NCBI GenBank assembly: GCA_003344405.1
Contig: NOWV01000001.1
Span: forward strand, 558,001 to 622,000
Reading direction: 5' to 3'
DNA: 64,000 nt
From: Trichoplax sp. H2
Lineage: Eukaryota > Placozoa > Uniplacotomia > Trichoplacea
The notes below the pieces were generated by a model. The model worked only from the letters and a program-made list of their open reading frames with translations, had not been told where the DNA came from and did no database searches. Shown piece by piece: positions 40,713-53,240 of this stretch. Position 1 is the stretch's first letter. Each line of letters begins with the position of its first letter. Both the position numbers and the translations under genes were made by a program.

Positions 40713-42960
40713 AAATCAAGCATTAAAGCAGATAAATTTAGCTCTTTCATGATTCGTAGCTGAAATGTCTAAATCATCGACTATCTTAATGTAAAGGAAT
40801 TTAAATCTCATATAGAAGATGTAGTCAGCTAATACGGTACTCTGCGAGATATTCCGTACAAACATGCTAGTATCTGTAAAATATTCGTTATCGAATTCGG
40901 TCATATAGAAGAGTAGAAACTTACAGAGTGCACATGCTTTGGTTCTAAAATCTAGTGCTAAGATCAAATAGGTTTAGCGTTTGCATCGATAATTATTAGA
41001 TCGCTGTAGAGCGTTACGCATGGTAGTATTTGTCGATTTTTGATTCGAAAATGTAGAGATTTAGAAGATTAAGCGAGAAGAAACTTACAGCATTTACATC
41101 TTCGTATGTTCAGTGCATAAAAACTAGTATCAGAATAAGCAAAACTAACACTTAGTACACTGTACGGCCGAAATTTTATGCTTGATTATCAAGGTGGATC
41201 ATTCTAAATGTCATATACAGTACAGTAAGGTGTCAACTACGTATCTGCAGAGTAAACTATTAATGCAGGTCTGTATTGACATTTTTTTCGACAATTTCAC
41301 CATCAATACTTGATGAATCGTTCTAAATGTATTTAGATATGCTAAATATTGTGCTTTATAAGATAAATACAGGCAAATCATTAAGTTTTGCCTACAGTTT
41401 ATTTGGCATCATTCATTACTTAATTCAGAATTTAATATTAACTTACAAAGTATCTTGCCTGTATGTTAATCCTGACAGGCTGGATTCATAGCAATACTAA
41501 ATATATCATAACCCACTATGCTCATGCTAGTGAATTAGCGCCCGAGGTTAGGTTTGATATATGATATAAAATTATGAGCTCATAGACCAAGTGTTTGTGC
41601 TTTAAAGGTCTTACTGCTCTCAACTGTGATTAAATATTCACACAGTAAAATGCATGAACAACAAATATCCAGTCTATTATCCACCCTGTTAAAGAGGTAA
41701 TCGATTTTATATTATTTCTTATATTCAGGAAGGTAATTTTAAATAAGGCTAAACAAATTAGCTCCCAAAAATGTCAAGTTATAATTCGTATCACTATTCA
41801 ATTTATATAGTCTAAGATTAATGATAATGCTATAGATTACTATTTACGCTCTATATGTATAACCATAAACTTTTAAAATAGAAGTACATTTACATGTAGA
41901 GTGATTTAATCTTCTGTCATTTATAGATCTTGGTTGACGTTTATCTGAATAATAATCATGAATATTAATATACTGTATTGCGGAAATGCTATGATTTTAC
42001 AATCGAGAAGGTATCATACCTAAAAGAGAAACATTATAAATAACCAACTTATGACAAATTGCGAGTGCAAATAGTAAGTCAGGCGATTGATTCTTATATT
42101 TCTTTATTTATCTCTTATCGAAAATTTTAAATATGACTAAGAGATAGTCAAAAGTAAGTAAAGCAACAAGTTGCTTTATTATATGAAAACAGTTTCCGTG
42201 CGAGGCAGAAATTATACTAAAAGTAGCGGAACAAACGCAAATAGTAGTTATTTACTACAAGCTCGTTAGTAACTGTAGAAGATTTATAACTTTACAGTAA
42301 ATCAGTAGTTATTATCAACAACTTAAAGTTATAAAATATTATGGAACAGATTGGTGATGGCTAATATTTTACGAATCACAATCATACTTACAAAGATAAC
42401 GATTTAACATATTAATTTAAATAAATTCTTTTGATGCAAACAAATATTACTGTATGTATCACTTTTCCATTCGCAAGAAATACGGTTATTGCTATTTAAA
42501 GGGCTAGATGCAATATATTCAGATAGTGCATACAGTATGTCAAAAAAGACATTTATGGATAACTTAACGTTTAACATACAGGTAAAAGAAATATACGCGT
42601 TAGAGTAACCCATAGGAATTCCATTTGTTTAAAACGATTTTACTCTAAGAGATAATTGTCCTTTGAAGTTGATAGTGGCATGTTTAAGTGAAGTTATACC
42701 GGTATAGTCTGTAGTAAAATAACGAAAGAATTATTCTCGAATCACTTTTAGAGGGAAGAAGTAGAATTCGACGGATACTTTACTATTAACAATTAACTCA
42801 AATATGTTTACCTTGGCAAATTAGAATCATTTCTTACTCTTGAACCACTCAGCATTTGAGAACTAGTACCCTAATAATTTAACAATATCGTCGATAATCA
42901 TTAGATAATCTACGTAACGTACCGTACTCATTCGTCTTCCTTTATCGGAAGAAAAACTAA

Positions 42961-45900
42961 TTAAGTAGCATCTTCTATAAGTTGCATGTCATATAATATA
43001 AATCTTACTCGATTTCGAAACGATTTAATAACATGATTTGTTAACTCTGGTGGAAGTTCATAGCTACGACATAGCAAATATGCTTGTTCCATTGTGATTG
43101 CTGCCAACGTTCTATAATGCATATCAAATTGCAGTAGTATTAGTATTATCTAAGTAAGTATACGATTAAATTAATTTCATTATTTTCTTGATATGCCTAA
43201 AGATACAGAAAGACTACCTTTCCGCTCCAGAGCGGCAACCAACAATTTGTATAGCTCCTATTCTAGCTGCCGCTTCTGATGAAAGTAACAAGATGTTAGC
43301 GTTATCTTGTCCCATCGACGCATCCATGATGCACTTGTCTAGCAGTTTAATTAGCTTCTCAGCTGTATAAAGAGGACGATATAGCTGCAATCATAAAATA
43401 ACAGATTATATCTCTCGCATGTATAATTTAAACCAAATCCGATTTTATACGACAGAATATATACACATCCTTACTCTATGAAAACAGACAACTTGTGACG
43501 ATCTTGGCAAATGTTTTGTATCAAATATGGCGTTTCTATAATTGAGATTATTAGTAATTTACATGATTTAAGCGAGGTTAAACATGATTAATCGGCGCTA
43601 AAAATAAAAGAATGAAAATTACGATACGTAAACATAAACGATATCTCAACCTATAATACCACTTACTTAAATTTTCTATAATACTTGCGTAACGACTTCA
43701 ACGAGTCAGTATTAATTGCAGTTTGCATATGAATGGCTAAGGAGTTTTCCGGATCGGTTTTATCTTCAACTTTTTCTAATCCTATTTATGCGAAAATACC
43801 AGCATTTTAGTCTGGTATTTTGCAAATAGTACAAATTTACAATTGTAAAATACCATGCGTAAACAAAACCGGAGTAACTTGCACACTTTGGCCTCGCTGC
43901 AAAGCGTCTGGTAGCTTTTGGAATAAATTTTCGCCCAAGTTTATTATCACATCCAGGTCTGATCTATCTCCTTCAAATACCACTTGATATTCATCAGCTA
44001 CATTACAATATTAAATGAAGTAATTATTAGCGAAATAAAATACTCACGATATAATTAGTCATTTTGATGCTCTGAACAACAACATTTAGTATAAACTATT
44101 AAAAACTGTATCCTAAGATTAGGTGATACAAGTAGACAATTGTGGCATCTATGATATTATTTTATGTGTGCGTGCGTCTAGTAGCTTATGTCATGTTCGA
44201 TAAAATACTCATACATTTATATTTTCGGATTCTAAGTTCTGTATTTTAAATTTTAGTTTATGTAATGTATCTATTTTAGAGATACCTGTGTTGAACATAC
44301 TATCGTCCAATAATTTAAATCGAATAGCAATTTTCGAAAGATCTTGAATAGCTACCGACATATCTTCTAGCATTGCAGTTTCACTGCCCTGTAAAAGTAA
44401 GATCTGTTGTAAGATCTTATTACAGTTCTCTGACACACGAAATTTATCCCTTAACTTACTGTTCGTGATGATAATAAAGCTTGAAAGTAGACTAGTAGTC
44501 CAATTTTACTAAGTTGCTGTAACCATTTCGCACTAGTAGATTCGCTGTCGGTAGTGTATTCTTGCAAGTTATTATATATATCGTGGATAGCAGAGTATAA
44601 TTGCGAAATGAACGTAGATAATACAGCCGTTAAAGCTTGACTGAAAACCGCATCGCGTCTCTCGACACATTTTGTATCTAAAGTTATATGCAGAGCGGGT
44701 AGAGTTAATATAAGAATGCTATGAAGACAAAATTCAAATTTATCTTAAGATATAATTATAGCTTACTTTCATCGCTAAAGATGGTCATAAGTAATCGTAA
44801 TCGAACCTCTGTTAAAATAGCGGTTAAAAAAATACCGTTGGAAGATAAGTATATTTATCATTCCTTATTTTAAGTACGTAGCGACGTTAATAAACACTTT
44901 AATTTTTAGTACATATGAAGATTTAGATATATGAGTGAATGAAATCGTTTGTATTCTGCTATCGCTACAGTTTAAGTATTTGATAATATGCACCTCTTAG
45001 AGATTGCTTAAGCTTCTCTACTTTCTTATTAAAAGTCTCTATACAGTTGAAATTTTCTTCGGTATCTTTATCAGCTTGGTTAAGTAAAGCGATTAATTCC
45101 GTACTAATGGTAGTGAAGTCCCTTTTAACCTCTAAAATGATGTCCAGAAAAAATGTTAAAAGTAGATATGCTTCTATTAAGCGATAATGAATTAATTCTA
45201 TTAAGCGATAATGATAAATTATGATACATCTAATGAAATGAAGTAAGAACTTAGTGTCGTTTTGATGCTCTTAGTTGTAAGATTGATATGATTTAATAAA
45301 CTGGCATTTCCTTGTTATCCTTATAACTATTGTAATTTACCTGACAGCAGTAAAGGTCGATTAGATTCGGTTTGCTGAAAGATTAGTTTAATATGATTTG
45401 ACGATACAATAGCATTTAACTTCTCTATCATATCCATAAACGAATTGCACTTATTTCTTTCTTTTAAACCGTTATTGTCTGCGTTATCCATTTCATTGAG
45501 AAAAATCCTTATTTGGTTCAGCATATGGCGACACTTAGCAACAAAATCTTGCTTGCCACGTAATAAGCGCTAAGAAATAGTCGTACATCAATTATGCGAC
45601 TTAAAACAGATTATGAAATTTCGGATTTTACCTTTAAGCCGCCTGCATGGAATCCTTGCATAACACCTGATGGAATGGCCATCCCAGTCTTGGAATGGAT
45701 TGTTCGAGTAACTAGCAGTCCATCAACTGCAAAATTAGCAGTAAGATAATAGAAATTTAGGGAGTACTTATGCAATGAAATTTTAACTATTAGGTTAATG
45801 AATAGTTTTATCAGGGCATTGTTAACAGATGCTGTAAGCCATACTATGAAATAATTTGGAATTATGCACTGCTATTGCTATCAAGAATACAGATAACTGT

Positions 45901-48900
45901 GTAATGGATCAAAATTACCTGGATAAGTAAATTCTTTCAAATGGAGATAATCGATATCTTCCCCATTATGCGTTTCCGGTACTAATGACGGCCGGTAATT
46001 CGTAGAGCAGTAAACTTCCAGTTCATGCAAATAGCAACGCAGTGGACAGAAAGGATACCGAGCAATCAGATTATTATTCTCTTGTTTGGCTTCTCCTTGG
46101 CATTTAATGCAATTTAACGAGCTAGCAGACTACCATAAATACAGCGTAATGATTATAACGTAGTCAGAATTCTATGTACAATAATAATTTTAATTCAAGA
46201 TATTATTATGTGGTGTACTGTAAAGTTAAGCACCTCCCGATAATTATCAATCCGTTCTTTGATAGTAGAGAGGAAATTTGTATAGCTGTTAGCCCATGAT
46301 TTTGACCTTTTCTTTTGGTCACCGATTGGACTACTACTCTTAGAGGGTATAGTTTCTGCGTTACTAACACCAAGAAGTTTAGCAGCCTGTATATATACGT
46401 GAGATAATTTGGGTTACCTATCGTAATGAAACGTATAAAATTGTAACACCTAAATTTCAACAACTGCTTGTCATTGCCTTGCTCATCTGTAGTACTTGAT
46501 CCGGAAAAGCGGATGAAAATTCCATCTCAGGCGATGCTTTCTTTCTGGTTTTACTGAAGGACTTTAAAAGTTTTCGTCGTATTCCACTTTTTTCTTTATT
46601 AACCATTTCATCTGCTCCTAACAATTTCATTGCCTAAACATGTAAATTAGAAAATAAAGTTATGACATCATTTTATTTCGTAAAAAGATCTCCAGAGAAT
46701 TAACATGGTCTCTATTAAAAGGACTTTTGGACACCGCATATAGAGGATGTACAGCTGTGTATAACTTGGGTAGACTGTGTATAATATATATTTGAGAATA
46801 TAATGACTGTAGTGAAAATATAATATTCATAATATTATTCAAAAGTTTCTTTCACCTTCAACTGCTGTCGAGCTAAATCAGATTTACTGGAGTCTTCACT
46901 AGTAGAGACATCATCTTCTTTGTCATTTGGAGTAATAAATTCAACCTCAATTGATTCCAACTCTTGCAGTAAGCGCTCATCAATATAACTAAAATGATAA
47001 TACAACTGAAGAAATGCAGTAAATTAAGTAAAATGCGACTGTTAGTTTCTCAAGTTATGACTTTCACAACGACACTACGATGCAACTTCCTAACCCTAAC
47101 CTCAATCCTAATGGGGAGGCTTAGAATTTAGGTAGGAATGAAACAAAAACACTGATGTACAAATACTACATTAAATATAATTTTGCATTTTAGTAGTACA
47201 TGATTTTTCATACTTCAGCTGGTACTGATGTAGTTAAATCACTTTCGGTTACTCTTTCTTGAAGTTGACAAGGCTTCTTGTCAATTGTTAAGTATTCGTA
47301 ATTAGTAGATATTTCCGTAGACAGACTAACGACACTTGATATATCAGAATCAGAACTGAATATGCTATGATGGCGTTCTCGTGAATAGCCACTATCTTTA
47401 AGGCTTGCTTCATCACCAAGACTTTCAGCTGTATTTTCTATCAAACTGCTATAAGATCCACTGCTTATGCTACTAACTCGGCGGTAAAATTGCCTTGGCA
47501 TACTGTTGCCGGTACTCGTAGATTCAAAGCGATCTCTACTCTCCCTATCGTAAGGCATTAAGACAATAGAACATATTAAGCTAATGAGTTAGTGAAGACT
47601 TATTTTACTGATGTGAACTTCCTCAGTTACTTATTTTACAGGAATTAATACTCTACTAATAAGCTTAACAAGATAGAATTTGCCTGTCAGTATGTTATTA
47701 ACATGTGGAATTTACATGTAATGAAGTATTTTAGATTGATGTAGATTGCATTTATCTGCTACATGTTGAGTTATGAATTATAAATTTGTAACTTTATTAC
47801 TTGTATGATTCATCATCAACTTGATCGATGTCATCAAAGTAAACAGAAGATGTATCAAAACCAGTATTGTCTTCACTTATTAAACTTGTTAAGGATCGAG
47901 TTCTAAGTAATTCCGGATGTTCACTATTAAGATGAGTTGGGACTGGAATTGTTTCAACTAGGTATGTACAGATATACAGATAAATAATTAACAAAACATA
48001 TATTGAGAGTCTTCACATCAGATTAGTGTAGTAGATTAATTTAATTTTGATTTAATTTTGTATAAGCCATTCTTTATCGTATTTTACTACAATACCATCT
48101 TTTATTTCTAGTGAATCATCGGACTCAGTGGGTGAATTCTGAAGGGATGGCGCTAATGAACGAGAAAAATAACTCTCTCGAGATGGTGATCTTGATGACA
48201 GTCTAGGAGAAGCTAGATGATTGGAGTGCATTGGTATGGACAAAAAAGAATCCTTTTCCACGCTATTGGTATTGCCATAGCGATATAAAAAGAGGGGCAA
48301 AAAATATCATAATGAATATTAGTTATCGAAATTAGTAGAGAATTAGTCTAGTTCCGTGCTATAAGAGTACCTATAATCTTCAACAGGGATTATGCTTTGC
48401 AATAGGGTAATTTCATCAATGATTTTAAATTTACCGTCGTTGTCAGTCGGAGAAACATTACCACTCTCTCTATAACCAATCTCATCGGTATGGAAACGAT
48501 ATAATTGGTTGGAATCTTTAAATTGGCCACGATCGTTGACTATCAAGCCAAATTACGACACATATAAACCTCAGTACAGAACATGTATTTTGATAAACTT
48601 AATAAAATTGAAATGCTACCCCTACCATGTCGGAGATATTTCGTTTCGCACAACAACTGGCCTAATACACACCCTTCTTCCCTTGTGTCAACGTCGCCCT
48701 AGGAAATTTAATGTAATATTAGTTCTCAGAAATCAAAATTCTCATAAGGGATTATGCCCTAAGCAGATACTTTGCAGTAGTTTATAGTCCGATTTATATT
48801 TATATACACGTTCACGGGTGGAATACGCAAGCAGGATACGGTACAATAGATAATCTTGTTGGCTATTTCTCATATTACTTGCGCTAAAAATGCTTACTTG

Positions 48901-51900
48901 TTCGATTAGCCAATTAACTAACTTAATACCGGTCACAGATTGAGGGAAAACTTTCAGTTTATCCTTGTAATTTCTAAATCATTGAAATATGTAGTTACGT
49001 TATAACAAATTACGAGAATCGTCTTACACTATTGATTTAGCGAATGAATTATTGTGATGCATAGACAAAATCACTATTATTGCTACTTACTTCAATGTAG
49101 GCTTAAGCATCCCATGTAAGCGAAAGTATATTAATGCAGACTGGATATGATAAAGCAATTAATTATGAGCGCAAATGAACATTCACTTTTTTAGAAGTAC
49201 TATCGCAATAACTATTTATTTAAGCTTTGAACATGTTGCTAACAATGGATAAGGCATCCAACGGTGCGGTAGCATCTTCATATGTGCCATCATCATAGCG
49301 GAATCGATACCAATAATCATGGTTATCAAATTGAATTTGATCATCCACTGGAAGTGATGTGAATTATCAAAGGCAAGGCATTAATATCAAAGAACTTTTG
49401 ACTCTACAGGAATTTTAAACTGATTTATTTCATACCATGATGGATTAAGTTGCATTCTTGAAATGTTTGACCTAATTTAATTGCTTCTTCGACAGTAGAT
49501 GATAAATCATTTTTCATCAGCCAAGAAACAAGATCGCTTTTCAAATTAAAAATATTAAATCATCAGTGCTAAAATGATGCCGTCCAAATGCGAGTACTCT
49601 CAAATATTAGATAACTACTACAGTGTATTATTATGAGGGTGAAGAATCAGTAACCGTTCCTAAAGAGTTTTAGCATAATCACCTCCCAGTAAAGCATTTG
49701 TCTACACCAACTTTATCCTTTTTAGTTCGATAACGTATAATCGAATCACTTTCTGCATGTATTCTTTGATAGATTTGCTCGGCTAGTAAGGGAATATGTC
49801 AATACAGTAATATCATTGGAATATTCTCGAGATGTGACGTAATTTTTGATATAAAAGTTTGTTGAAGTCTATACTTAAATTAATTGCGTAGCGGTTTAAG
49901 GACTATATAAATAAACACCATTAATTTATATACTATATTAGGAATGCATTGATTCTACCTTTGATGACTAATCTCCTGGATATATATTTCTCGCGAGGTG
50001 CACTACTGCCAGCTAAATAGAAACGGAAGATATGTGGTTGCTTAAAATTATCATATAAATGATGCAAAATAGCTGAAAAATTATATAAAGACCGAAAATT
50101 TTCATATGCGATATTTCGGTAACTAACTTGCATTAGGTCGCTTAGCATTTATGCTTGTTAAAGCCTCTAACCATAAATTCTTTTCTTCTTGAGAACTTGC
50201 ATAAACTGTTATCCACTTGCCTTTTGACATATTATATATTTTCCAGGCGTTATATACCGGTTTATGGTTACCAAGCTTATCTAGAACTAAAAACGTTATA
50301 ATAAAATAGCAAATTAGCCTTGCGAATCTTGCCAATGCAGAAGAACATCAGATATGAGACGTTAGAATGACACATGTCTACTGTTTAGTATGACATTTAG
50401 TTATTTCTAAATAATCAAAATTGGTGAAATCAGGCTTATAAACACCTTTGCCATCCTTTACGCTTTCTATATTCATCCCCCGTGTCATAATTTTACCGCG
50501 ATAAGTATATTCTGTAGCACCCAACGTTACTATAATTTACGGTAATTTTATATGATTTAAGCTTGCAAATTTTGAGTGTTTAGACATTTATGATGATGCA
50601 AGTTATCAACTTTTCTTACCGTTAGCAACACGTTGAGATAGGCTTCAAGCAATAGGAAGAAAAAAAATATTTAATTCAGAATCAAGGTAGGACCACAGAA
50701 TTTAAGTTCACAGTCAAGTAACGCGCTAAGTTTAACCGGTAGTGCGAAAATCATTGCATTTTCGTTCAACTGCAGTAATTCCAATATAGTGTTGCATATA
50801 CACCATAGAGAACGTTTAAAAGTTATAGCAGTTTGTTTCAGTGCTTAAAATATTCTGATATTAATAAAATCTAAGGTATAACTAGATCTGCTGTATTAGG
50901 TAATGGAAGAAAGGGTAAACTTTTCAAAAAGTAACTCAGCTGATACTTAGATTCCGGATAATTTCCGCTAAATCGCTAGTGAATGGTAAATCATTCCCTC
51001 ACCTTCTACTTTCCTTTTTACAACATATTAATTGCTTCTTAAATAAAATAAAATAAAGTTCTTCAGCTCCATGGGGTGTCAATTTCATTAAAGATCCTTT
51101 TTTCAGTATTTTAACCTCTTTTTTACTAAAATCCAATCCCTACAAAGTTCATGGTATAGTCAGGGTTTTTCATATCTACAATTCATATCTTAAATGTATA
51201 ATTTTTAGCTGATATACATATTGATTCTTAGGATATTACAAATGACATTATAAATTGCCATTATTGCTACGGTTTAAGCTTTAGCGCGATTATTATCGCG
51301 GTAGATTTGTTGTAGTGTTCCTCGCTTTTATAGCTAGTTTGGAGGCTGAATTGTATGGTACAATATTCACCATACAATAAACTCACCGTCCACCCTTTTA
51401 TAGAGGCAACCAACTCTTCAAGGGACTCTAATTCTTCCAGTTGTCGCTTTATCTCGTTGACTTCTGAGCAAACATTTTTAATTTCCTGAAATGTATCTAG
51501 TACCGTTTGGTAGTCTACGTGACTTTCAGGCGTTTGCCTTAGTAGCTCCTAAAACAAATAATAGCAATATAATTACCGCTCTAAAAATGTTATAAATAAT
51601 TTGATATGCACTACGCATTACCTAATTAGTAACCTACATTCTATGATATAGTATGCAAATAATAAAACCACGAAATGATATTTACTAATTATTGCACTGT
51701 AATTATGAGCTCAAGATATATATGTAATGTGCGAAGGATATAAATTCTGAAGGTAACCGAAATTAAGTACAGATATATAAGTTTGATCAGCAAATGTATT
51801 CAAAGGACCGAAACATTCATTGTGTTACGTTTTCATCATATGTATCAATAATTATATTACCTTGAAAAGTAAAGGATATTTACAAATACGTTGTACAGGA

Positions 51901-53240
51901 GTAACAAGGCAGCTTGCAAGATAGTCAATTTCCTTCCCTTTAGTTACTTTTTCCATACCTTCCACTTTGGCTGCTTGTTCTACACATGACTTAATTAATA
52001 GTGATATCGTGAAAAACACAAGTAACTCATATTTAGTATTACATAGAGGTATTACATTCAAAACATGGAACTTACATTGCATCTTATAACTACTACCTTA
52101 ACATCAGGTGCACTATCGTATGAATCGCATAATAGCCATTAATGCTAGATTTTATATTGTTAATGCCTCACATTACTATAGATACCTTAACGTTATCACT
52201 TTTGAGCTGATCTTTCAGAATATCTTCAAGAAATCCGATAGCTACTTCATGACTATTACAATAGCTTGCATAAATTTTTAAATCTTTAGCCTAAATAAAA
52301 TTGAAATTTATACAAATGCGTTAATAATTACCAAGAAATAATGTCCGCAAGACGACTATAATATTATCATTATTGATACAGATCACTAAAACTAGTATTT
52401 TAATATTTCTAAACTCACAATATTGTACTATTATAATAAATTTATTTTACTCTATTACTAGTATTACTGCTGTGCCTGTAAGAAAGCAGAAACTGCACAA
52501 AAACTAATTACTGTTATGAGATGCAAGATCTACCATTAGAAAACCATCTTGATATAGTATGGTTAATGAAATAATATTGGAGCAAACAAGGCAATCGAAT
52601 TCTTGTAACGGTATAACTAACTAACGATAACATAACTGCATTAAAATGAATTATTTCTATAGAAAATAGTGTAGCTTTGCATATATCCATTGCAAAAGCC
52701 TTCTGAAACTATTTACTTTCAATGCTCGTTTCAATAACATAATTTCAATATACATTATCTTAATTTGAACTTACAAATGTAAAAAAAGTATTTGCAATGG
52801 AATTTTTGTCGTCGTTCTTTTCATTCATATCATGCAATAATTTACAACTTAATTGATATAATTCTTCAACATTGCCCATCAGAGATTCTACTTCACTGAT
52901 TGATATGCAGCTGGTTAACTTTTTACTGGACCGAGCCAATAAAATCTCTTTTACCTATACAGAGATCAAACTTATTTTAATGTCCTATGACGTAACTACA
53001 TTGATAGTTATATACTACCAACGGCCATAGATCAATGAGTAAAGTTTACTCATTAATGTAAAGGCAATCAATAGGAAGAAGTTAAAAATTACGATAAATT
53101 TGTTACTGTACCTTCACCAGAAATCGCAAATTTTTAGCATAAACTTGTTCCGTAGAAACAATTTCATTCAAGACCATCAATCTTATCCTTGCAATTTTAT
53201 CCATTTTTTCCTGACTTTTATTGCGTGTTTCATGATTCAT
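42961..53240 (-). CDS. PREX1/2-like: P-Rex family PIP3-dependent Rac exchange factor, 34 exons, no PDZ domains
   Basis: Exons, 5' to 3' on the minus strand: 53240-53112, 52954-52775, 52290-52186, 51989-51861, 51548-51387, 51139-51003, 50642-50620, 50529-50446, 50286-50128, 50012-49959, 49782-49683, 49536-49436, 49347-49244, 49140-49091, 48973-48898, 48698-48626, 48539-48371, 48262-48096, 47957-47801, 47544-47214, 47005-46856, 46633-46496, 46386-46234, 46129-45919, 45726-45632, 45569-45341, 45131-44994, 44677-44460, 44388-44286, 43997-43854, 43781-43667, 43535-43475, 43384-43218, 43111-42961. All introns are GT-AG and all phases agree; the joined frame is 4,563 nt (1,520 residues). P-Rex proteins load GTP on Rac at the plasma membrane in response to PIP3 and G-beta-gamma. 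Domains: DH about 18-230 (LNEIVSTE; TPVQRICKYPLL; VNEIKRQ, with E26 and N212 where family GEF-essential residues sit), PH about 240-365, DEP1 about 390-470 (YRFRYDDGTY), DEP2 about 490-580 (LYRFHTDE), Ser-rich linker about 590-830, then the IP4P-like region to the end, with CX5R at 1464-1470. Human P-Rex1 is 1,659 residues; the difference is close to two PDZ domains, which are absent. The start ATG fits the N-terminus just before the DH domain; a further upstream exon is possible. Confidence 0.92.
47089..47101. repeat. Short telomere-like CCTAACCCTAACC tract
   Basis: Two units of the animal telomere repeat lie within the P-Rex intron between the 47214-47544 and 46856-47005 exons. This is probably chance or a tiny interstitial relic. 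Confidence 0.4.
50620..50642 (-). other. 23-nt microexon in the PH domain of the P-Rex gene
   Basis: Exon 7 of the P-Rex model. A long pyrimidine tract and AG precede it and GTAAGA follows it. It enters in phase 2 and leaves in phase 1, and only with it do exon 6 (phase 2 end) and exon 8 (phase 1 start) join in frame. It encodes about LSQRVAN in the loop between PH strands, where vertebrate P-Rex has a Lys/Ser-rich loop. Confidence 0.8.

Larger units (their letters stand above)
28491..42960. other. Large gene-poor gap between mos and the P-Rex gene
   Basis: About 14.5 kb with no gene I can recognise. Frames such as 32736-32963, 33242-33463, 36996-37271, 37707-37904 and 40397-40603 have no family motif. 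A stop-to-stop frame at 39376-39581 reads like protein in places but has no start codon and no clear splice partners. The two flanking genes point towards each other (mos plus, P-Rex minus), so the gap holds both 3' ends. Confidence 0.45.

Noticed and set aside
48509-48787. 92-codon plus-strand frame
   Set aside because: Shadow of the minus-strand P-Rex DEP2 exons at 48626-48698 and 48371-48539.
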